Below, one piece after another: positions 57,578-64,000 of a DNA stretch of 64,000 nucleotides. Origin of the DNA: Phycisphaeraceae bacterium (GTDB lineage: Bacteria > Planctomycetota > Phycisphaerae > Phycisphaerales > UBA1924). Position 1 is the first letter of the stretch. Each line of letters begins with the position of its first letter. The position numbers were made by a program, and so were the translations under genes. The DNA lies in assembly GCA_020639215.1 (NCBI GenBank), contig JACKHA010000002.1, positions 1-64,000 on the forward strand, written 5' to 3'. Below the pieces are notes generated by a model. The model was not told the origin of the DNA, searched no databases, and saw only the letters and a list, made by a program, of their open reading frames with translations.

Positions 57578-58885
57578 TCACGCCATCACGATATGGTCCC
57601 GCCGCTCGAAGCCCTTCATCGCGTTGCGCGTGTCCACGATCAGCTTCGCGTGCTTGCCGATCAGCGCGTAGTCGTAGTCGCTGTGGTTGGTCGCGATGAC
57701 CACGGCGTCGTACGACGCGAGCATCTCCGGGCTCAGGTCCTTCGAGCGGAGTTTCAGGTCGTGGCGACGGACCTTGGGCGTCTCGGGGATGTGCGGGTCG
57801 TTGTAGTCGACCTCGGCCCCGAGGTCCTTGAACTTCTCGATGAGCTCGAACGACGGGCTCTCGCGCAGGTCGTCGATGTCGGGCTTGTAGGCCACGCCCA
57901 GGACGAGCACCTTGCTGGTGCCGATCGCCTTGCCGTGCTTGTTGAGCGCGAGCATGAGGCGATGCACGACGTACTCGGGCATGCCGCGGTTGATCTCGCC
58001 GGCCAGTTCGATGAACTTGGTCGCGTGCCCGACCTCGCGGGCCTTCCACGTCAGGTAGAACGGGTCGATCGGGATGCAGTGCCCGCCCAGGCCAGGCCCG
58101 GGGTAGAAGGCCATGAAGCCGAAGGGCTTGGTCTTGGCCGCCTCGACCACCTCCCAGATGTCGATATCCATCGCCGTCAGGACGACCTTCATCTCGTTGA
58201 CCAGGGCGATGTTGATGGCCCGGAAGATGTTCTCGAGCAGCTTGGCGCTCTCGGCCACCTCCGCCGACGAGACCAGCACCACGCTCTTGATCGCGTGCTT
58301 GTACATCTCGTAGGCGATCTGGCCCGACTCCTGGTCGATGCCGCCGACGAGTTTCGGGATGGTCTGGGTGTCGAAGTCCTTGCGGCCCGGGTCCTCGCGC
58401 TCCGGGCTGAAGGCCAGGAAGAAGTCCTTGCCGCACTTGAGGCCCGACTTCTCGAGCACCGGCAGCATGTCGTCTCGCGTCGTCCGCGGGTAGGTCGTTG
58501 ATTCGAGCACCACGATCTGCCCGGGGCGCAGCGTCTTGGCCACGTCCTGGGTCGTCCGCATGACATAGGACATGTCCGGTTCAAGGTGCGGCCCGAGCGG
58601 CGTGGGCACCGCCAGGATCACCGCGTCGGCCTCGCCGAGACGCCCCATGTTGGCCGTCGCCTCGAACCGACCGCTCTTGGCCATGTCGGCGACGAAGTCC
58701 TTGCCCAAGTGCTTGAGGTAGTTCCGCCCCTCCTTCAGGGCCACGATCTTCGACTCGTCCACGTCGAAGCCCATGACCTTGAAGCCGGCCTGGTGGAAGG
58801 CGCGGGCCAGCGGCAGGCCGACGTAGCCCAGCCCCACGACCCCGACGACGGCGGACTTGTCGGCGACTTTCTGGCGAAGCGACAT
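57578..58885 (-). CDS. UDP-sugar 6-dehydrogenase (WbpA/UDP-GlcNAc dehydrogenase-like)
   Basis: 435 residues. It has the N-terminal NAD motif GVVGLGYVGLPLARAFHQAGF (about 14-34), VPTPLGPHLEPDMSYV, LESTTYPRTTRD and AFSPEREDPG. The catalytic segment is PGPGLGGHCIPIDPFYLTWKA with the thioester Cys, and the C-terminal domain has VLGVAYKPDIDDLRESP. The four-electron oxidation converts the C6 alcohol to uronate. Sequence style favours UDP-N-acetylglucosamine or -mannosamine rather than UDP-glucose, feeding exopolysaccharide or O-antigen synthesis. It may supply substrates for the epimerase at 21.9 kb if both act in one pathway. Confidence 0.88.
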   Translation of the reverse strand: MSLRQKVADKSAVVGVVGLGYVGLPLARAFHQAGFKVMGFDVDESKIVALKEGRNYLKHLGKDFVADMAKSGRFEATANMGRLGEADAVILAVPTPLGPHLEPDMSYVMRTTQDVAKTLRPGQIVVLESTTYPRTTRDDMLPVLEKSGLKCGKDFFLAFSPEREDPGRKDFDTQTIPKLVGGIDQESGQIAYEMYKHAIKSVVLVSSAEVAESAKLLENIFRAINIALVNEMKVVLTAMDIDIWEVVEAAKTKPFGFMAFYPGPGLGGHCIPIDPFYLTWKAREVGHATKFIELAGEINRGMPEYVVHRLMLALNKHGKAIGTSKVLVLGVAYKPDIDDLRESPSFELIEKFKDLGAEVDYNDPHIPETPKVRRHDLKLRSKDLSPEMLASYDAVVIATNHSDYDYALIGKHAKLIVDTRNAMKGFERRDHIVMA

Positions 58886-59029
58886 AAGCGTCTCTCAGAA
58901 AAGGAGTTGCGGCGATCGCCCCGGACCCGCGCGCCCAGAAGGCCCGCGCCGGGCCAGACTGTATCGACCGAAAACCACGGCGGGTTCGGTTGGGTCGCGT
59001 CGGAGCGTTCGTTCGTTTGGTGCGGCGCG

Positions 59030-60115
59030 TCAGAACGGCAGCATCGCCACCGACGGCTCAACGACCTCGCCGCCGCCCCCCCCGCCGTGGCCCGCCCACA
59101 GCGCCAGCCCCACATTCAGCGCGTTGAACGCCACGTGCATCAGGATCGGCACGCCGACACGCTGCGTCCGCTCGTAGGCGATCCCCATCGCCAGGCCCAG
59201 CACGAAGATCGGCACGATCGCGACCCACGGCACGCCGCCGCCATCGCCCGCCCGGTGCACCAGCGCGAAGATCACCGCCGTGATGAGCACGCCCGGCCAC
59301 ACGCCGCCGATCACACGGATGATCGCCGACTGGATGAACACGCGGTAGACCAGTTCCTCGACGATCGGGGCCCCCAGCACCACGGAGGCGATCACCACCC
59401 ACCGCCACGGGTCGTTGGGCGACTCGACGATCTGGGCCAGCAGCGGGTGGGCGATCTGGGGCGTCTGCTCGCCGATCGCCTGCTCGACCCACACGGCGAT
59501 GATGCTCGAGGCCTCGACGATGGGCCAGACGAGCGCGAAGGCCCACAACCCGATCCAGAGATCGCCAATGCGGATTCTCAGCCCCGCGTCGGGTGCCGAG
59601 CGGGCCAGCAGGTGCAGCATGCCAAGGCCCACCGCGATGCCGATGGCGTAGCCCACCAGGCCCATCACGCCCTGTCGCTGGAGCGTCTGGCCCGCGGCCC
59701 CGTTCTGGACCCACGACATCTGGGCGATCAGTTGGGCCCCGGTCTGCCAGGCCAGGTAGACCATCATGGCCGCGAACAGCCACATGAAGGCCGGGTGGAC
59801 CTCGATCTTCCGCGGCCCGATCTTCTTGAACCCCGACTTGCGGATCGTGCCGTTGATGAACAGCAGGGCCAGGATCACCCCCGCGACGGCGAGGATCACC
59901 GCCGACCTGTTGGCCACGACGAAGGCCCCGGCGTCCTCGACGCGGGCGTTGCGGATCTCGTCGACCGGGATCTCGGGCAGACGGATGGTCGTGCCGCCGC
60001 CCGACGCCCCCGAGCCGGCCCCCGACCCGTCTTGCGCCCGGCAGACCGGCGAGCCGATGACGAGAACAATGGCGGCGATGATCCCGGCGACACTCCGCGA
60101 GATCCTGGACCACAA
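59030..60115 (-). CDS. CPBP-family intramembrane metalloprotease
   Basis: 361 residues if begun at TTG 60115, which gives a signal-like leader (ISRSVAGIIAAIVLVIGSPVCRAQ); ATG 60151 is the next choice. A Gly/Ser-rich linker leads to about eight TM helices. CPBP motifs are present: EELVYRVFIQ (EExxxR), FALVH and HVAFN, the three metal-site blocks of the Rce1/CAAX-protease-like family. Substrate unknown; bacterial members often process bacteriocins or act in envelope maintenance. Its 5' end overlaps the start of trpC on the opposite strand. Confidence 0.8.
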   Translation of the reverse strand: MWSRISRSVAGIIAAIVLVIGSPVCRAQDGSGAGSGASGGGTTIRLPEIPVDEIRNARVEDAGAFVVANRSAVILAVAGVILALLFINGTIRKSGFKKIGPRKIEVHPAFMWLFAAMMVYLAWQTGAQLIAQMSWVQNGAAGQTLQRQGVMGLVGYAIGIAVGLGMLHLLARSAPDAGLRIRIGDLWIGLWAFALVWPIVEASSIIAVWVEQAIGEQTPQIAHPLLAQIVESPNDPWRWVVIASVVLGAPIVEELVYRVFIQSAIIRVIGGVWPGVLITAVIFALVHRAGDGGGVPWVAIVPIFVLGLAMGIAYERTQRVGVPILMHVAFNALNVGLALWAGHGGGGGGEVVEPSVAMLPF

Positions 60116-60905
60116 GCACCGCGAGGTCGAGCGGTCCAAGGGCGCGGTCTCCATCGCCGAGATGGAGGCAATGGTTGCGCAGGCCGACCCCCCGCGGAAC
60201 TTCTTCGCCGCGGTCACGAGGCACCCGGATGCGCGCCACATGTCGATCATCGCGGAGGTCAAACGCAGGAGCCCGTCGGCCGGGCTGATCCGGGAGGCCT
60301 ACGACGGCCCCGGTTTCGCGCCCGAGAACATCGCCCGCCAGTACGCGCTGTCGGGCGCATCGGCCATTTCCTGTCTGACCGACGAGAACTTCTTCGGCGG
60401 TCACCTGTCCTATATCCAGCGGATCCGCGACGCGGTCGCCCTGCCGGTTCTGCGCAAGGACTTCATCGTGGACCCGTGGCAGATCTGGGAATCCCGGGCC
60501 GCCGGCGCGGATGCCATCCTGCTCATCGCCGAGTGCCTGACCGAGAGCCAGATCTCCGACATGCTCATTCTTGCGCAGCGCCTGGGCATGACCACCCTGC
60601 TGGAGTGCCACGACACCGAGAATCTTCTGCGCGTCCGCCCCTACGTCGGGTTCCCCCATCCGGGGTATTGCCTTCTCGGGATAAACAACCGCGACCTAGC
60701 GACCATGAAGGTGGACCTGAACCACACGCTCCGCCACGTCGGGATGGTCGACGACGTGGGCGTGCTGGTGGCCGAGTCGGGGATCAAGGCGCCGGCCGAC
60801 CTGGCCCGCCTGCGATCGGCGGGCGTTCGGGCGGCCTTGGTCGGCGAGTCGTTGATGCGGGCCGAGGACCCGGGGGCGGCGCTGCGGGCGCTGCTGGGGC
60901 GGTAG
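60069..60905 (+). CDS. trpC: indole-3-glycerol-phosphate synthase
   Basis: 278 residues of the tryptophan pathway enzyme that closes the indole ring. TIM-barrel motifs are all present: IIAEVKRRSPSAGLI with catalytic Lys, ISCLTDENFFGG, VLRKDFIVDPWQI, ILLIAECL with catalytic Glu, GINNRDLATM and VAESGIKAPADL. ATG 60057, 60069 and 60078 are possible starts. I take 60069 because homologues begin with a short segment before the ILDHKHREVE helix. No other trp gene is nearby. The 5' end is antisense to the CPBP protease start. Confidence 0.94.
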   Translation: MAAMIPATLREILDHKHREVERSKGAVSIAEMEAMVAQADPPRNFFAAVTRHPDARHMSIIAEVKRRSPSAGLIREAYDGPGFAPENIARQYALSGASAISCLTDENFFGGHLSYIQRIRDAVALPVLRKDFIVDPWQIWESRAAGADAILLIAECLTESQISDMLILAQRLGMTTLLECHDTENLLRVRPYVGFPHPGYCLLGINNRDLATMKVDLNHTLRHVGMVDDVGVLVAESGIKAPADLARLRSAGVRAALVGESLMRAEDPGAALRALLGR

Positions 60906-60972
60906 CGGCTCTCCCGCAAGCCGGGCGTCCGCTCACCCAAAGCACACCAAGCCCGGCTCTCGTTTCTCCCTT

Positions 60973-62097
60973 GTGGACGCTTTCCTCTCCATCCTCGCCA
61001 CCCTTGCCCTGGCCTTCTCGACGTTCCTGGTCGTTGCCCTGGCCGGCAGCACCAAAGGCTTCACCATGCGGGCCCCCTCCGGCCCGGACGCGATGGGGCT
61101 GATCGGGCTGTTCCTCATCCAGATCGTCGCGTGGGTCGCGACGCTGGCCGCGGGCTGGTTCGTGGTCTCCAGGGGCGGGATGGTCTGGCTGGCGCCGCCG
61201 GCCTTGGGCGGCACGCTCGTGGTGCTGCTCGTGGCCGCGGGCAACTGGCTTCTGGGAATGCTGGCGCTCGCGGGTTCGCTCGAAAGGCGGATCGGCCTTC
61301 GCTGGCTGATCGGCTGGGTCGGCGTCGTCGGCGTGCACGCCGCCTCGAACGCGTACCTGCTGGCCCTCGCGTGGGGCGATCCGGTCGAGATGGTGGGGGC
61401 GGCCTGGCCGCGGGTCGCCGGCGCGCCCGTGGCGCTCGCGGCGGTTGCGGGAGCCACGATCGGACTGGTCATCTGGGTCGGCTCCGAAATGAAGTCCGCG
61501 TCCAAGGCCCGCCAGCGTTTCCTTGACGACGCCGCCCGCGAGCAGGAGCAGCAACACGAGCGGGCCGCCCGCGACGCCGAGCACGCCGCCGAACTCGCGG
61601 CCCTCCCAGACGATGCCCCGCTGGCGACCTTCGCATCCCACCTGCTGCTGGACAAGTCCGACGCCCACCACGCGCTGGCCATCGCCCGCATCATGGCCAT
61701 GCCAAACCTGGCCGCGCGTTTCGACAAGGAACTCGACGACCCCGATCCGCTTGCGCGCGAGTACCTGCTGAACATCATCCGCGTCGCCCCGCCGCGCGGC
61801 GTTCCGCTCGCCGATCGCGCCTTGGGCGACGCCCTGACCCCCACGTTCGAACGCATGTTTGACCGCCTCGGGGCCGACCTGGCCTGGCTCAAGGACCAGC
61901 CCGACCACCGGGCCCACCGCCACGCCCGCGGCATGACGCTCGGCCTGCTCCTGTCCGCCTCGCGCTTGCCGACTCGCCTGGTCGAGCCCGCCGGGCGCCT
62001 CCGCTCGGCGTGGGGCGTCTGGCCCGTGGACTCGACCCGCGACGCCGCCCGGGCCCTGCTGGACGCGTACATCGAGGGCCGCCCGTTGCCCGAGTGA
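60973..62097 (+). CDS. membrane protein with cytoplasmic helical domain, unknown function
   Basis: 374 residues, starting at GTG 60973. Five or so TM helices fill residues 1-170 (ILATLALAFSTFLVVALAG, GLIGLFLIQIVAWVATLAAGWFVV, LVVLLVAAGNWLLGMLALAG, VALAAVAGATIGLVIWVG). A charged coiled-coil follows (SKARQRFLDDAAREQEQQHERAARDAEHAAEL), then a soluble helical domain with HLLLDKSDAHHALAIARIMAMP. No known family or active site is recognised. It lies 67 bp downstream of trpC and may be co-transcribed with it. Confidence 0.65.
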   Translation: MDAFLSILATLALAFSTFLVVALAGSTKGFTMRAPSGPDAMGLIGLFLIQIVAWVATLAAGWFVVSRGGMVWLAPPALGGTLVVLLVAAGNWLLGMLALAGSLERRIGLRWLIGWVGVVGVHAASNAYLLALAWGDPVEMVGAAWPRVAGAPVALAAVAGATIGLVIWVGSEMKSASKARQRFLDDAAREQEQQHERAARDAEHAAELAALPDDAPLATFASHLLLDKSDAHHALAIARIMAMPNLAARFDKELDDPDPLAREYLLNIIRVAPPRGVPLADRALGDALTPTFERMFDRLGADLAWLKDQPDHRAHRHARGMTLGLLLSASRLPTRLVEPAGRLRSAWGVWPVDSTRDAARALLDAYIEGRPLPE

Positions 62098-62222
62098 CAC
62101 CCCACCCGTCGATCTCGGACCCCCGAGTCGCCCCGATATCGCGGGTTCCGCGGGGTCCGGGCATCCCTCCCCGGCCCGCGGCGGTACCGTTGGGGCACGA
62201 CGCCGACCCGACGGGAGTCCCG

Positions 62223-63791
62223 ATGCTCGCTCGATTCCGATCCACAGTCCGCCGACGCACGCTCGCCCCGACGCTAGTCCTGGCGACCCTCGCCTGCCCG
62301 GCCCTGGCCCAGGACGCGGTGCTCGAGGCCGCACGCGACGGCGGCACCGGTCTGGCGCCGCCCCCGCCCCCGGCCGTCGAGATCGTGCCCAACACCCCGC
62401 CCCCGAAGGAGCACGACCAGGACGCCCTCGCGGTGCTGGACGAGGCGGAGAAGGCCATCGACGAGCTCGAGTCGTTCCGCGCGACGCTGGCGCTCAGCGC
62501 GACGCAGTGGAGCCGCGACTTCGCCGATCAGGGCGAGGTAAGCGTCGTGGCCCGGCGCTCGCCCGAGGACCGAGAGCAGTGGCAGATCCGCCTGACGGGC
62601 GAGCTGATGCCCGAGCGCAGCCGCGACCGGATCTCGATCGACGCGTTCTTCGACGGGCAGCGGATGCGGTGGGTCGATCCCGGGGAGGAGCGGATCGGGG
62701 CCCGGATCCTGCCGGTCCGCATGCGCACGACCTACTTCGACACGCCCATCCGCCTGCGCGATCGCCTGTTCACCTCCGGCAAGTCCATCGAGGAGATCCG
62801 CTCGTCCACGAGGGTCTATCTCGACGAGCGTCAGACCATCGACGGGGTCGAGTGCGAGGTGGTCGTCGGCGAGCCCGGCGACGGGGGATTCCGGTTCGAG
62901 CTGTTCGTGGGCGTCGAGGACCACCTGCCGCGCCGCTACGTCCACCGGATCGACATGACACAGATGGGCGTGCGCGGCACGAGCGTCGCCGACTACAAGG
63001 AACTCGAACCCGGCGTGCGTGTCTCCGACGCCGCGTTCGTCATCCCCGTGCCCGATGGCTGGTTCGAGGAGCAGTTCCCCAGGCCCGTGACGCCGGGCGT
63101 CCCGGTCCCCGGCAACACGACCGAGGACGGCACGCCCGAGGGCGATGGCGACGGCGCGATGGCGGCCGAGGCCGACGGCACGGTGTCCGGCGGCGACGAC
63201 TCCGACGAGAACCAGGCCCGAATCAACGCCGGCGGCGCGAACAACCAGGGCGCGGACCCGAACACGAGCGTGCTCACCGCCACGCCCGGCGACGGATCGA
63301 CCTCGCCGACCGTCGCGTCGACCAACCGCCCGACCACGCAGCGCCCGCGCACCGGGCCGGCGCCGACGGGCGAGATCGAGATCGCCCCGGACTTCGCGCT
63401 CCGGGACAAGGACGCCCAGATCGTGCGCCTGTCCGAACTCGCCGGCCAGCGCGTCGTGATCGTGTTCTGGGGCTCGTGGAACCCGTGGGCCCGCTCGCTG
63501 CTTGGTGAACTGCGCCCGGCCCTCGAAGACGCCGAGAACACCCGCCTGCTGGTCCTGGGCGTGCGCGAGCGGAGCGAGGCCGCGGCCCGCGAGCAGTTCG
63601 ATCGCCAGACCGGCCCCGGAACGCTGCTGCTCGGAGCCGAGCGTGTCGCCGCGGACTACAAGGTCGACGCGGTGCCGACTGTCGTGGTGCTGGACGAGAA
63701 CGGGCGGGTGCTGCTGCGTCACGTCGGGTTCGCGGCGAGCGAAAGCCCGGTGGAGCGGATCCGCGCCGTTCTGGGGATCAGCGGCGGCTGA
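62223..63791 (+). CDS. secreted LolA-like/TlpA-like protein lacking catalytic cysteines
   Basis: 522 residues. Signal peptide LAPTLVLATLACPALAQ. Residues about 60-290 resemble the LolA/LppX lipoprotein-carrier or DUF2092 fold (AEKAIDELESFRATLALSATQW, DAFFDGQRMRWVDPGEERIG). A 100-residue acidic, Asn/Thr/Gly-rich linker follows (about 295-375). Residues 385-522 match a TlpA/AhpC-type thioredoxin fold (IAPDFALRDKDAQIVRLSELAGQRVVIVFWGSWNPWARSLLGELRPAL). The usual WCxxC motif is WNPWA, so neither redox Cys is present and thiol chemistry is unlikely. The fold may bind ligands or partners instead. Confidence 0.75.
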   Translation: MLARFRSTVRRRTLAPTLVLATLACPALAQDAVLEAARDGGTGLAPPPPPAVEIVPNTPPPKEHDQDALAVLDEAEKAIDELESFRATLALSATQWSRDFADQGEVSVVARRSPEDREQWQIRLTGELMPERSRDRISIDAFFDGQRMRWVDPGEERIGARILPVRMRTTYFDTPIRLRDRLFTSGKSIEEIRSSTRVYLDERQTIDGVECEVVVGEPGDGGFRFELFVGVEDHLPRRYVHRIDMTQMGVRGTSVADYKELEPGVRVSDAAFVIPVPDGWFEEQFPRPVTPGVPVPGNTTEDGTPEGDGDGAMAAEADGTVSGGDDSDENQARINAGGANNQGADPNTSVLTATPGDGSTSPTVASTNRPTTQRPRTGPAPTGEIEIAPDFALRDKDAQIVRLSELAGQRVVIVFWGSWNPWARSLLGELRPALEDAENTRLLVLGVRERSEAAAREQFDRQTGPGTLLLGAERVAADYKVDAVPTVVVLDENGRVLLRHVGFAASESPVERIRAVLGISGG

Positions 63792-63802
63792 GACGGGGCG
63801 TC

Positions 63803-64000
63803 CTACGCCGGCTCGTACGTCGCCCCGCGCTTCACGTCGAACGACACGAAGTCCCCGACCTGGAAGTCCCCAGCCTTCTGGCGCGGGTCGGTCGGCAGGA
63901 CGTGGAACGGCACGCCCGCGTCCACCACCAGGCGATCGCCCTCGACCGCGATGACCATCCCCTGCACGCGGCGCGGGCGCCCCGCCAAGGGTTCCACGTA
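63803..64000 (-). CDS. small hypothetical protein, 5' end at or beyond the window edge
   Basis: At least 65 residues; GTG 63997 could be the start, but the frame stays open to the edge. The visible chain (GMVIAVEGDRLVVDAGVPFHVLPTDPRQKAGDFQVGDFVSFDVKRGATYEPA) is beta-rich with a pattern like an OB or S1-type fold. No family is assigned. It converges on the TlpA-like gene with 11 bp between. Confidence 0.5.
   Translation of the reverse strand, partial: YVEPLAGRPRRVQGMVIAVEGDRLVVDAGVPFHVLPTDPRQKAGDFQVGDFVSFDVKRGATYEPA

Overview
The window looks like chromosome from a high-G+C member of the Planctomycetota, probably a Phycisphaerae/Phycisphaerales relative. This is inferred from several family signatures: a secreted protein with a PEP-CTERM-like tail, tandem membrane proteins ending in a CPACGYDARG zinc ribbon, a very long PQQ-propeller protein, a TerB-domain protein, an HD/7TM c-di-AMP phosphodiesterase next to PhoH, and strongly G/C-ending codons. 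No rRNA and no CRISPR array are visible. Two tRNA genes are present, Ser-GCT and Thr-TGT, both on the minus strand.

Layout. Positions 70-3702 hold an accessory cassette, visibly more A+T-rich than the rest. A minus-strand pair encodes an ImmA/IrrE-protease/macrodomain fusion and a P-loop kinase/adenylosuccinate-synthetase-like fusion. A divergent gene encodes a DUF7002-like protein that may have an ADP-ribosyltransferase-type fold. Two diverged tRNA-like direct repeats and tRNA-Ser lie between this cassette and the core chromosome. From 4.6 to 12.4 kb is a cusCBA-type heavy-metal RND efflux operon with overlapping genes. From 12.6 to 24.2 kb come tRNA-Thr, comM, a PAS/LuxR regulator, moaD-moaE, a secreted phosphoesterase, an Mrp ATPase, a nucleotide-sugar epimerase and a PEP-CTERM protein. 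From 24.5 to 34.5 kb are an MFS transporter, the TerB protein, ispD, an aldehyde dehydrogenase, ispE and an HU-like protein. From 34.7 to 53.6 kb are a beta-barrel protein, the PQQ protein, phoH-pgpH, rnr, the zinc-ribbon paralogs, secreted and redox proteins. From 53.7 to 55.8 kb is a compact mobile element bounded by 28-bp inverted repeats that match at 27 positions. It carries an RHH-type regulator, an IS1-like transposase, a tiny basic ORF and a membrane-anchored cargo protein, and its right end lies 43 bp from the start of a solitary atpG. The last 8 kb hold a UDP-sugar dehydrogenase, a CPBP protease overlapping trpC head to head, and secreted proteins including a TlpA-like protein without its catalytic cysteines.

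How things work together. The cusCBA proteins should form one tripartite metal pump. MoaD and MoaE form molybdopterin synthase. IspD and IspE are consecutive-pathway isoprenoid enzymes 3.1 kb apart. The epimerase and the UDP-sugar dehydrogenase probably feed surface polysaccharide. PhoH and PgpH form an RNA/c-di-AMP pair.

The two most interesting systems are the kinase-synthetase/macrodomain/DUF7002 cassette and the inverted-repeat-bounded element. In the cassette, the position of the catalytic Asp of PurA is Ser, as I recall for the phage diaminopurine enzyme PurZ. That suggests a nucleotide- or ADP-ribose-based defence or toxin-antitoxin module. In the element, the regulator promoter has a palindromic operator between its -35 and -10 boxes, and both divergent transcripts look leaderless. 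Intergenic regions also carry several families of short palindromic repeats, often as inverted pairs. A few have entered coding sequence.
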